The notes under the pieces are model-generated. The model was not told the origin of the DNA. It saw only the letters and a program-made list of their open reading frames with translations, and made no database searches. Below, one piece after another: positions 8,460 to 16,261 of a stretch of 60,636 nt of DNA. Each line of letters starts with the position of its first letter. Position 1 is the stretch's first letter. Position numbers and translations under genes: made by a program. The stretch spans positions 1 through 60,636 of the forward strand of contig JAQYCQ010000003.1 in the NCBI GenBank assembly GCA_028724585.1, given 5' to 3'. The DNA comes from Bacillota bacterium (GTDB lineage: Bacteria > Bacillota > Clostridia > Peptostreptococcales > Anaerovoracaceae).

Positions 8460-9340
8460 CCACCTCCACATACGCTGCAGGGCGTGTAGCCTTTTTTAAC
8501 AGCGTCCTTCCTGTCCATAGTCATAATAAATTTATCCACAGCACTGCAGTCTGATTCATGGTAGCTTCCGCCGTATTTGAAGATGTATACGGTCTGTCCG
8601 TCTGACTCGTCTCCCTCAGTACATAATCTGCACCTGCTGTATTTTTTCCTGATGCCGGGGGAAAGCGTGGTTGTCTGAGGATATGCGTTGGCATATCTGC
8701 ATGTTTTGCTATGATACCTGCCTCCGGTCCTCGGGAAGATTATCACCGGATCTCCGTCTCCGTCCTGCTCCATCTGCGCAAAAGGAAATGGGCTTCCTCC
8801 TCTGCTGTATCCGTCCCATTTGTGGTATACGATCTCATTCTCAAGCTTTATCTCTTTAACGAACGGCAGCGGCATCTTTATTCTGGTATCGTAACTGTAT
8901 TTCAGCTTATCGAAGCCGCCGACACCTTCTTCAGAGATACCCTTCATCTGAGCTTTTTTATGGAACTGGCTTCCGTCAACCCCTGAACGTTCCAGAGCAT
9001 CCTCTATATCAGCCCCGGCACCTCCGATCCCATGGACAATACTTATGCTTTCCTTCTGCAGCTCGCTGCAGGATGTGCAGAAGACAGCCGTTTCGAGAAA
9101 ACAGGCTTTAACAAGCCAGCACAGAGTCACGACAGCGATAATGTATATAGGAAAAACTATCGCAGCCTCTGTTATCATGCTCCCGCGTTTAGAATTTACC
9201 GAAGCCGGACGGCTCCCGGTCTTTTCTCCGCAGACGTCAGCAATTTTAAAAGGAATCACATTCTTAGCAAGCCTGCATAGATTCAGTTTCCTTATCATCC
9301 TCACCGCTCTTTTTATCAACTTTTTAAAATAAATATGCAA
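8456..9340 (-). CDS. TadE-like pseudopilin with two zinc-ribbon-like C-terminal repeats
   Basis: The 294-residue protein has the TadE signature KRGSMITEAAIVFPIYIIAV at about 51-70, a single N-terminal membrane helix after a positively charged run. The extracellular part ends in two copies of a H-x3-C...C-x2-C motif: RYHSKTCRYA...SRCRLC and SYHESDCSAV...TPCSVC, like Ada-type metal-binding ribbons. TadE-like proteins are minor pilins of Tad systems. The start codon used is a TTG (9340); M15 (9298) is an alternative. It is 7 bases downstream of the DUF5702 gene and overlaps the next gene by 4 bases. Confidence 0.75.
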   Translation of the reverse strand: MHIYFKKLIKRAVRMIRKLNLCRLAKNVIPFKIADVCGEKTGSRPASVNSKRGSMITEAAIVFPIYIIAVVTLCWLVKACFLETAVFCTSCSELQKESISIVHGIGGAGADIEDALERSGVDGSQFHKKAQMKGISEEGVGGFDKLKYSYDTRIKMPLPFVKEIKLENEIVYHKWDGYSRGGSPFPFAQMEQDGDGDPVIIFPRTGGRYHSKTCRYANAYPQTTTLSPGIRKKYSRCRLCTEGDESDGQTVYIFKYGGSYHESDCSAVDKFIMTMDRKDAVKKGYTPCSVCGGG

Positions 9341-9347
9341 ATGGCCA

Positions 9348-10934
9348 TCATTCCTCTGTGAAATATGTGTGCGTCATCTTGATAGACGACTCCGATCCGG
9401 GAACACCGACTGCATGGCTCTTTTTCGCTATCTCCGCGCTTATGACCAGACCGGTATAATGATCAGCGATAGTGAAATCGTCCCGCGCGGTCCCCTTAAG
9501 GTTTATCTGTATCAGGTCCATGCATCTGTACAGCTTCGTATCTCTGTCCATCGTAATCAGGAGCATGTCCAGATAGCGATGATACTTCATATTGCTTCCC
9601 CCCGGAATGGCAATATAACCTGACGCGTTTCCGTTGACCGCGCTGTCCATATCTGTCATCCACGAACTGCTGCTTTTCAGAAAGGGCACTCCATTTCCGT
9701 TCTCCAGGTTTTTCATATCGTTCTCCGCTTCAATAGCCGACCACGCCGCTATGATCAGCATCCTCGTCAGCGGCGCGAAAGGTCCCGGGGTAAGTGCCTC
9801 AGCGGCAGCCAGTGTTTCGGAGGATTTTTGCGGATCTGTAAAGAGAAAAGCTGAATTCATGGCCAGCCTTATGGCAAAAATGGAATGATAAGCCTTCTTG
9901 TAGTTTTCCTCGTCAGAAAGGCAGCCGTAAAGTATATACTCAGTTTCTCCCTTGAAGAAAGATTTATCCGCAGTTTCCTGATCCAGCATGTTCCTGAAAC
10001 GACTCTCGATATAAGCTATCGTTATCAGATCATCGGATGCTGCTCCGGCCCCGCTGTTTGCGAAATTATTGATCACTGTTCCGCCGGCAAAGGCTCCGCC
10101 TTTTCCTCTGCCTGCGGCAGCGGACGGAAGGTTCTCGGAGATCTCTCGATTCCTCAGCTGCCTACCGCCTGCTGTCGGCCCTGTGCCGGAAGCAGGTTCG
10201 CCAGTAATATTTTTTGCGTTTTTCCTTAGATTCTCCTGGATATTCTCTGCTTTTTCTATGTCCGCGATACTGCTCCCGGCAGCCGCAGCGTCGCCTGCCT
10301 GATCTTCGGAAGGCTGAGCAGCGTCGGATGAAGCCGCTTTCGCCGCTTTCTGCTCTTCTTCCAGCTTTTTCATCATCTTTCCGCTGTTTTCCCTGTCCTT
10401 CAATTTCCTGTCGGCGACATTCAGATCGCCTTTTAAACTTGCGAGGACATCCGGAACCGCAGATTTCTTTTCTATCTGCCTCAGCTGCATCATAAAGTTA
10501 TCTGGATCGGCTATAGAGTAGGCACCCTGCTCTGCCTCCGCCTTTTTAACTTTACAGCCTGCCACCTTCGTGTTCTCGATAGAATCAGAAGCGATCTTCT
10601 TTATCCTCCGGCCTGTCTTTTCCTCATCGCCCTCAAAAGCGAATATGCTGTACCTTTCGAAGAGTTCCTTGTCATAACAGGCAAGCTGGCTGCGTCCTGC
10701 CAGAGAAAAAGCGGCTTCTGAAACAGCTATAGCGGCTTTTCTGTCCGCGGCTTCATAAGTGACTGCGAGAGCGCCGGTCAAAGATATAAAAAGAATGCAC
10801 AGCAGAACGACAGCAGAGCCGCGTCTCCTGCTCTTCCATATTCTCAGCTTTCTTATCCCGGCCGCTCCGCGGCCCAGAATGCCTGCCGGCACCCCTGTTT
10901 TTTTACTAATCCCTGATAAAAATTCCAGCCGCAT
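9348..10934 (-). CDS. DUF5702/TadG-like pilus-associated membrane protein
   Basis: The 528-residue protein has a basic N-terminus, then RRRGSAVVLLCILFISLTGA, a single membrane helix, and SQLACYDKELFERYSIFAFE, matching the clostridial DUF5702 proteins that take the TadG place in Tad loci. An Ala/Glu/Lys-rich stretch at about 170-300 looks low-complexity and extracellular. Two TCC-triloop hairpins lie in frame inside it (10089-10103 and 10860-10874). The start overlaps the previous tadE by 29 bases, indicating coupling. No catalytic motif is visible. Confidence 0.7.
   Translation of the reverse strand: MRLEFLSGISKKTGVPAGILGRGAAGIRKLRIWKSRRRGSAVVLLCILFISLTGALAVTYEAADRKAAIAVSEAAFSLAGRSQLACYDKELFERYSIFAFEGDEEKTGRRIKKIASDSIENTKVAGCKVKKAEAEQGAYSIADPDNFMMQLRQIEKKSAVPDVLASLKGDLNVADRKLKDRENSGKMMKKLEEEQKAAKAASSDAAQPSEDQAGDAAAAGSSIADIEKAENIQENLRKNAKNITGEPASGTGPTAGGRQLRNREISENLPSAAAGRGKGGAFAGGTVINNFANSGAGAASDDLITIAYIESRFRNMLDQETADKSFFKGETEYILYGCLSDEENYKKAYHSIFAIRLAMNSAFLFTDPQKSSETLAAAEALTPGPFAPLTRMLIIAAWSAIEAENDMKNLENGNGVPFLKSSSSWMTDMDSAVNGNASGYIAIPGGSNMKYHRYLDMLLITMDRDTKLYRCMDLIQINLKGTARDDFTIADHYTGLVISAEIAKKSHAVGVPGSESSIKMTHTYFTEE
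10089..10103. repeat. TCC-triloop hairpin in DUF5702 gene
   Basis: AAAGGC-TCC-GCCTTT, 6-bp perfect stem, in the low-complexity region of the gene. Confidence 0.75.
10860..10874. repeat. TCC-triloop hairpin in DUF5702 gene N-terminus
   Basis: GGCCGC-TCC-GCGGCC, 6-bp perfect stem, in the segment encoding the basic residues before the membrane helix. Confidence 0.75.
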
Positions 10935-11319
10935 TTTTCACCGCCTGCATGTCCCACAGCACCTGTGACTCGTTCACCAGCACCGTTTCAGCTCTGAACC
11001 TGTTTTTTCTTGAGATATCGAAATACACACGGCCTCTGTAATTTCTGTCCGTCGAAGCTTCCGCTGTACCGGTGATAAGACCTTTATTAGCTGTAACCGC
11101 AATATTTTTACCGCGCATACCGTCGTTTTCGCTATAGTAAACGGTATGCGCTTCAGTTCCCGCGCTTCTCCTTACAGCGCGGTTCATATCCGAGCAGGCG
11201 GCGGTGAGACCGTAGATATACACAGCCGCTGCCAGCAGCAGCACAGTAACAGCTATGATCATCGGATATATGAATGCCGCCTCCACGATATACGCCGCGC
11301 CCCGCCTGCTCCTCAGCAT
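10906..11319 (-). CDS. TadE-like pseudopilin
   Basis: The 137-residue protein starts MLRSRRGAAYIVEAAFIYPM and continues with a hydrophobic helix, the TadE arrangement: short basic leader, glutamate at the fifth position of the mature helix, then membrane segment. The remainder is a small extracellular domain. The ATG shares one base with the stop of the pilin gene (TGATG) and its 3' end overlaps the DUF5702 gene by 29 bases. Minor pilin role is by family. Confidence 0.8.
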   Translation of the reverse strand: MLRSRRGAAYIVEAAFIYPMIIAVTVLLLAAAVYIYGLTAACSDMNRAVRRSAGTEAHTVYYSENDGMRGKNIAVTANKGLITGTAEASTDRNYRGRVYFDISRKNRFRAETVLVNESQVLWDMQAVKNAAGIFIRD

Positions 11320-11528
11320 CAGCTGAACTTAGCTCCGAGAAGCGCGTTAAATGTCTCGTTCACAAACTGGCCGATCTTGTCCTTGAAGATGATTCCCAGA
11401 CCGACCGCGATCGCGATGAGTATTCCCACCTGGACGAGTTCCATTCCCTTCCTGGATCTCGTTTTTGATCTGAGCTTCCTTCCTGCCTCTAATACACCAG
11501 TAGTTACAGCTGCGTAAACCTTTGACAT
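11319..11528 (-). CDS. Flp-like major pilin candidate
   Basis: The 69-residue product begins MSKVYAAVTTGVLEAG and contains RSRKGMELVQVGILIAIAVG, a prepilin-like G-M-E-L cleavage context followed by one hydrophobic helix, as in small Flp-type pilins of clostridial Tad loci. Start chosen at 11528 because GGAGGAACTGATA precedes that ATG; the frame stays open 24 codons further upstream without a ribosome binding site. The position between tadC and tadE fits the major pilin subunit. Confidence 0.75.
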   Translation of the reverse strand: MSKVYAAVTTGVLEAGRKLRSKTRSRKGMELVQVGILIAIAVGLGIIFKDKIGQFVNETFNALLGAKFS

Positions 11529-11607
11529 TATCAGTTCCTCCATAATACCCCTGCGGCCGGCTTCGGCAGCCTGCCTCCGCCTGCCGCGAATAAAAAACAA
11601 CGATGGA

Positions 11608-12942
11608 TCAAAAACCGGTTATCACCGGTGAGATAGTGACGAGTATAAGGGAGAAGAGCATGATAAGCATCGGAAACATCATCTTGGAATCTATGCTCCG
11701 TATATACTGCTGCATGCTTTTCTTCTTCATATCCCTGAGCTCGTCACTCTCATTTTCGAGTTTTCTGCACAGCTCGCTTCCCTTGCTCATGTTATCCTCG
11801 AGTATAGTGCAGAATCTCAGGAGCTCGCCCGATTCCATCCTCGCGGCGAACTCTTTCCATTCCTCGACAATAGATGAATTTGTACTCTCGACTCTCTTCC
11901 CGATAGCTGCAATTTCGACCGCCGCCGGCGACCTACCGTAGATCTCGTGCCTCTCATAGTCCTGGCTTATCCTCATGAGAGCGCTGAATACAGTCAGACC
12001 GCTGTTTAGCAGAAGGGTAAGCTTGTCAACTACTTCGGGGAAGTCAGCAGCCACAGCTGCCCTGTATCTCTTTGCGTTTTTCTTGGCCCTGTCATACCTG
12101 GAAGCATAAATGCAGAAACAGAAGAGCAGACCGACCGCTATGATCAGCACCGCCGACGATCCGTCAGGCTTAGACCATCTGAGCTTTATCCCTCCGTCTG
12201 TCTTTTCCGGCAGAAGGACCGCTTTGCCGGAGGTGGAATCAGCGATCTGTTCAGCAGTATCTCCTATCTGTTTTTCAACAGACGAAGCATACAGACCTGG
12301 ATCGTCCTTTACCAGCACATCCATATCGAAATCACGGCTCTTACCGTCTAACGTCAGCTCCGCTGACAGAGTCACATTCCTGCTTTTGCCGTTGAGAGGA
12401 ACGACATCGACTTTGCCATCCTCTGAAATTATATCTGGATCGCTGGATTTCCATATCATATTTATTCCGGTATCAGGATCTTTTTCCGGAAGCTTGATGT
12501 CCTCCGCAGCGACCCTCCTGCCGTCCTCGTCCCTTGGAACGATAGTATCAGCCAGGCCGTCCGCGAACTTCTTTAGCACCTTTTCTTTTTCCTTTTCTGA
12601 GAGTATGACTGCCGAAATGTTCAGGCTGGTATTTTTTGTTATCTTTTCACCCTTGTACTCGGCTTCGACCTTTACGGGAACGCTTTTCTCGGCACTCCCT
12701 GCTCCCGGTCTGGGGATCTGTGAGATGCTGAGATCAGAAAAATGCGCTGACAGAAAAGCAGCCGACGCCAGAACTATCGTTACCAGCGCCGCGGCAGCAT
12801 ACTGTTTCAGAAGCTTCTTTCTATATGATTCCATAGCGGGTTTAAGTCTGTCACCCGTATATATGACCGAAAGATTCTCTTTCAGAACGCTGTCCTTGCC
12901 TGTCAGTTCCTTTACTATCCTCTTTGCCAGTCCGTCTTTCAT
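11608..12942 (-). CDS. tadC: TadC-type pilus platform protein with inserted Ig-like domain
   Basis: The 444-residue protein has an N-terminal membrane helix (about 50-70), an approximately 200-residue external insert, a second helix (about 265-285) and a T2SS-F/TadC domain (RYRAAVAADFPEVVDKLTLL, LLNSGLTVFSALMRIS) ending in a C-terminal membrane helix. The insert contains INMIWKSSDPDIISEDGKV and VTLSAELTLDG, the pattern of atrophied bacterial Ig (aBig) domains. TadC normally forms the inner-membrane platform with TadB. GGAGACATAGAT precedes the ATG; tadB ends 2 bases upstream. A TCC-triloop hairpin (12353-12367) lies in the Ig-like part. Confidence 0.85.
   Translation of the reverse strand: MKDGLAKRIVKELTGKDSVLKENLSVIYTGDRLKPAMESYRKKLLKQYAAAALVTIVLASAAFLSAHFSDLSISQIPRPGAGSAEKSVPVKVEAEYKGEKITKNTSLNISAVILSEKEKEKVLKKFADGLADTIVPRDEDGRRVAAEDIKLPEKDPDTGINMIWKSSDPDIISEDGKVDVVPLNGKSRNVTLSAELTLDGKSRDFDMDVLVKDDPGLYASSVEKQIGDTAEQIADSTSGKAVLLPEKTDGGIKLRWSKPDGSSAVLIIAVGLLFCFCIYASRYDRAKKNAKRYRAAVAADFPEVVDKLTLLLNSGLTVFSALMRISQDYERHEIYGRSPAAVEIAAIGKRVESTNSSIVEEWKEFAARMESGELLRFCTILEDNMSKGSELCRKLENESDELRDMKKKSMQQYIRSIDSKMMFPMLIMLFSLILVTISPVITGF
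12353..12367. repeat. TCC-triloop hairpin in tadC
   Basis: GTCAGC-TCC-GCTGAC encodes SAEL in the Ig-like insert, the same 15-mer and the same reading frame as at the ispH start (2362). Confidence 0.8.
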
Positions 12943-12944
12943 AT

Positions 12945-13712
12945 CTATGTCTCCGATATCTCTGCAACCTGGGAATCGGTCATTTTCGTACTCCAGACAA
13001 AGGATCCGGCGGTCCCTATGAGCGCGGCGGTCATGATGAGCCTTCCGGCAAAGGTCTGGTACATAACAGCGAGATAGTCAGCTGACGCTATGTTTATCAT
13101 CGCAGTCAGAGCTACGGGCATTACCGCCAGTATCTTCGACTCCAGCTTCTTCTGCGACAGCATTACGTCCTTTTCCCTCTGAAGTTCTATATTTTCAGTC
13201 AGAAGGTACACAGCCTTGCCTATCATCCTGGTGAGATCTCCGCCTGTATACTTGCACGTGATGCACACATCGCTGAAGTCGGCTATCTCCCTTATCTTCG
13301 ACCTTTTGGCAAGATCCGTAAGCACAACGTCCTCGCTGCAGTTTGTTTCCGTCATTATCCTCTTCATATTGCGTATCTCACGCGTCATGAGGCTGTCTGA
13401 CCCATGGATCAGCGATACTGAATGCTCCGCGTCCCCTATGGCTTCGTTGAGATGACGCCCTGATGAAACCGATGATGACACTGAATATAGAAAATCCTTG
13501 AACTCTGCCCGCAGCTGCATTTTACGCTTCTCCGCGAGCGATCTCCTGTAAGCCCTGACCCCGGCAGCCGAAAAAGCCATTACGCAGACCGCGGCGATAA
13601 TGCTCTTGTAAAAAACGAATCCACAAATAAACAATGTAAGGCCTGCCTTAATGAAGTAATCTCTCTTCTCTTCTTTAGAGAGTTCATAGATGTCATAATC
13701 AGCCGGTATTAT
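12945..13712 (-). CDS. tadB: TadB-type pilus platform protein, probable AUA start
   Basis: The product (about 255 residues) has two N-terminal hydrophobic segments, a T2SS-F domain (RAEFKDFLYSVSSSVSSGRH, ADFSDVCITCKYTGGDLTRM) and two C-terminal membrane helices. The first canonical start is a TTG at 13634, but the frame is open 26 codons further upstream and encodes ADYDIYELSKEEKRDY, resembling the N-terminus of clostridial TadB proteins. GGAGGG (13725-13720) lies 7 bases before ATA at 13712-13710; no ATG, GTG or TTG occurs between. Hence the assigned start. Lies 1 base after the tadA stop. Confidence 0.75.
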   Translation of the reverse strand: MIPADYDIYELSKEEKRDYFIKAGLTLFICGFVFYKSIIAAVCVMAFSAAGVRAYRRSLAEKRKMQLRAEFKDFLYSVSSSVSSGRHLNEAIGDAEHSVSLIHGSDSLMTREIRNMKRIMTETNCSEDVVLTDLAKRSKIREIADFSDVCITCKYTGGDLTRMIGKAVYLLTENIELQREKDVMLSQKKLESKILAVMPVALTAMINIASADYLAVMYQTFAGRLIMTAALIGTAGSFVWSTKMTDSQVAEISET

Positions 13713-13713
13713 C

Positions 13714-14946
13714 TTACATCCCTCCTTTTAACTCCAGCTTGCCGGTGTTGACAAGGCTGTTTTCCGTCCGCACGAGCCTGCCCCTCTTAACGCCGTCTTC
13801 GTCCTCTATGAGCTGGTATTCGAACAGAGGATTCAGGTTTATCCTGCCGTCTCTGTACGACATGACCTCAGTTATCTCGAGGATCTTTCGCGACTTATCG
13901 GAAAGCCTTCCCATGTGGACAATGATATCTATTGCTGACGCTATCTGGCTCCTTACCGCATCGATGGGAAAAGCCGCCGCTGTCAGGAACATAGTCTCCA
14001 GCCTCGACAGCATGCCTTCCGCCGAGTTGGCGTGCCCTGTGCTGAGGCTTCCGTCATGGCCGGTATTCATGGAATTTATCATATCTACCACTTCGCCACC
14101 CCTGACTTCCCCGACTATGATCCTGTCCGGACGCATTCTCAGGCTCGCTTTGATGAGATGCCTCATCGTTATCTCGCCCACGCCCTGGATGTTGGCGTTC
14201 TTTGTTTCCATCCTCACGATGTTTTCGATGCCATCAAGCTGCAGCTCTGCCGAATCTTCTATGACGATGACTCTCTCGTCAGGCGGGATGAAATCCGACA
14301 GAGCATTGAGGAAGGTTGTCTTCCCCGAGCTGGTCCCCCCGGAAAGGAATATATTGTAGCCGCATTCGACCAGCCGTTTCAGAAAATCCGCAGCTTCCTC
14401 TGTTATAGATCCCATATGTATGAGTTCCTCCATAGTGATCCTATTATTTGGAAACCGCCTGATGTTCAGCACCGGCCCGTTGATAGCCACATTTTTGTAC
14501 ACAGCGTGGACCCTCGAACCGTCTTCCAGCCTGGCGTCCAGTATGGGGTTCATCTCATTGATCTCCCTGTGGATGCCGGCGCCTATCCTCATGATAACTT
14601 CTTCAAGCGCCCTGTCCGTGGGAAAATACTCTGGAACCCTGTACATCACACCGTTCTTCTCAACGAATATGTCGTTCCTTCCGTTGACCATGATCTCCGA
14701 TATGCCCGGATCTTCCAGGTACTTCTCCAGAAAATCCAGTTCACGCCTGAGCGAGTTAAAAGCTCCTTCCATGACCGCCTTCTTCTCATCCAGCGTCAGA
14801 TGCCTGGTCCTCGGATCCGAAAGTACAGTCGCCTGTATTTCGTTTATGACCACATCGTCGTCGATATCCCTGCTCGTCACGTTAAGCTTCTTCCTTACGT
14901 CAGAAGCTATATCGTATATGAGCTCGACTGTTTTCTGCTCCGCCAT
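13714..14946 (-). CDS. tadA: Tad/CpaF secretion ATPase
   Basis: The 410-residue protein has Walker A GGTSSGKTTFLNAL (about residue 201), a Walker B-type RIIVGEVRGGEV and the GHANSAEGML histidine box of the CpaF/TadA branch of secretion ATPases, which power pilin assembly from the cytoplasm as hexamers. GGAGGCATAGGAG precedes the ATG, 3 bases after tadZ. The last codons contain the GGAGGG that serves tadB. Confidence 0.95.
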   Translation of the reverse strand: MAEQKTVELIYDIASDVRKKLNVTSRDIDDDVVINEIQATVLSDPRTRHLTLDEKKAVMEGAFNSLRRELDFLEKYLEDPGISEIMVNGRNDIFVEKNGVMYRVPEYFPTDRALEEVIMRIGAGIHREINEMNPILDARLEDGSRVHAVYKNVAINGPVLNIRRFPNNRITMEELIHMGSITEEAADFLKRLVECGYNIFLSGGTSSGKTTFLNALSDFIPPDERVIVIEDSAELQLDGIENIVRMETKNANIQGVGEITMRHLIKASLRMRPDRIIVGEVRGGEVVDMINSMNTGHDGSLSTGHANSAEGMLSRLETMFLTAAAFPIDAVRSQIASAIDIIVHMGRLSDKSRKILEITEVMSYRDGRINLNPLFEYQLIEDEDGVKRGRLVRTENSLVNTGKLELKGGM

Positions 14947-14949
14947 CTC

Positions 14950-16053
14950 CTATGCCTCCTCGATGATACTTCCTACCGACCTTGAGAATTCCCCTGTCAT
15001 GCTGATATCCGCCGTTCCGTCCTTGATAAAAAAGCTCTCAGGATCCGACGCTATCCTGCACGAGATCGAGTAGTCGTTGTCTCTCTCAGCGGCTTCGTCG
15101 ATGAAGATCTCGCTGTCTTCGCCGCCTTCGTCTGCAAAATTCACCACGTGTCTGACAGTTCCCCGGCACATCTCCGCGAGCATATCGCACCATACCCTTT
15201 CGGCCCGATGAGTCTTCCGCATCCTGTTATGGATCACGAACATCTTGTCTGCCGATCTGACAAAAGGCGCGCACGCTCCCGTCAGCTGGGGGTTCATATC
15301 CACGATCAACGTATCGAACAGCTTCCAGCCGCCTATCATTTCCCTGAACTTCAGCATCATGTCCGCCGAAAGGTCGCCGAGATCGCTCACAGCATCCTCC
15401 GGCATCACAAAAGAACTTGCGCCGTAATCATCCTCCGCGATGAATCTCTGAGGAAGGACAGCTATTCCGGACGAAAAATTGAGGAGCAGCAGATTCATGT
15501 CAGACCTGTCCCCCGCCGTCCTGAAATAGTCATTGATATCACCCGTCCGCTCCGCGGACAGGATCAAAGCGGACCGCCCTGTTATCCTCTTCAGAAGCCT
15601 GGCGTACATGAGCGCAAAGGAAGTCCTGCCGCATCCCCCGCCGAAGCCCGTTACCAGAACCGTTTCCATATCCCTGTCAGTCCTGAATTCCGCCGCGGGA
15701 ACAGCAGCGGCAGCGAGCTCGGCAATCGACGAGATGAGCGATGACACACGCTGGTACTTGAACACATTTCGGATACCGCCGTTCCCGACAGTGGTATTGC
15801 CTCTGTCGCCGGCAGAAAGAACGACGGTTTTCGGACCGCACCCGAGACGCTCTATCCTGTCCAGCAGCGCCACCGACTCGTCAAGAAGGATCAGGTCATA
15901 TTTTTCAGCTTCCAGCTCAAAAGCTCCCTGGCCCGACTCCAGGAATCTCTCCCCGGAATCCGCGGTCAGCACCAGCCCGTCAACAGCCGAAGCTATAAAG
16001 CCGCTGAATCTCTCCCTGAATTCGTCATCGTCATCTATATACAGAACATTCAT
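14950..16053 (-). CDS. tadZ: TadZ/CpaE-like localisation ATPase
   Basis: The 367-residue protein joins a receiver-like domain (MNVLYIDDDDEFRERF, LILLDESVALL) to a MinD/ParA-like ATPase with a deviant P-loop GFGGGCGRTSFA at about 134 and TLIVDMNPQL. Proteins of this CpaE/TadZ type place the Tad pilus machine at the pole or on the membrane. The usual signature lysine of the deviant Walker A is not apparent (G-G-G-C-G-R), so nucleotide hydrolysis may be weak. First gene of the pilus operon with AAGGAGAGAGCGG before the ATG. A TCC-triloop hairpin is at 15545. Confidence 0.85.
   Translation of the reverse strand: MNVLYIDDDDEFRERFSGFIASAVDGLVLTADSGERFLESGQGAFELEAEKYDLILLDESVALLDRIERLGCGPKTVVLSAGDRGNTTVGNGGIRNVFKYQRVSSLISSIAELAAAAVPAAEFRTDRDMETVLVTGFGGGCGRTSFALMYARLLKRITGRSALILSAERTGDINDYFRTAGDRSDMNLLLLNFSSGIAVLPQRFIAEDDYGASSFVMPEDAVSDLGDLSADMMLKFREMIGGWKLFDTLIVDMNPQLTGACAPFVRSADKMFVIHNRMRKTHRAERVWCDMLAEMCRGTVRHVVNFADEGGEDSEIFIDEAAERDNDYSISCRIASDPESFFIKDGTADISMTGEFSRSVGSIIEEA
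15545..15559. repeat. TCC-triloop hairpin in tadZ
   Basis: GTCCGC-TCC-GCGGAC, 6-bp perfect stem, encoding SAERT in the ATPase domain. Confidence 0.75.
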
Positions 16054-16085
16054 CCGCTCTCTCCTTTCCAGTTTGTTCCAGAACG

Positions 16086-16114
16086 ATGATACCGCTTTTT
16101 AGGTTGATTGTCAA
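16086..16114 (-). promoter_or_regulatory. Promoter of the Tad pilus operon
   Basis: Minus strand TTGACA (16114-16109), 17-base spacer, TATCAT (16091-16086): a near-consensus sigma-A promoter about 33 bases before the tadZ start. Confidence 0.85.
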
Positions 16115-16133
16115 TATTATCCATTCGAAATTT

Positions 16134-16163
16134 CAAAAAAATGACATCGCAGCCGTGATGCCA
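16134..16163 (-). terminator. Terminator after hemW
   Basis: TGGCATC pairs with GATGTCA (one G-U) and is followed by seven T on the minus strand, separating hemW from the pilus promoter. Confidence 0.85.
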
Positions 16164-16261
16164 TATTATTTATGATATTTAATTGTTATTTAGCCTGCTG
16201 GCGGAGCTTACTCACCTTCCTCTATTTTTCCGGTTCCTGCCGCGGGCAGAGATTTTTATGT

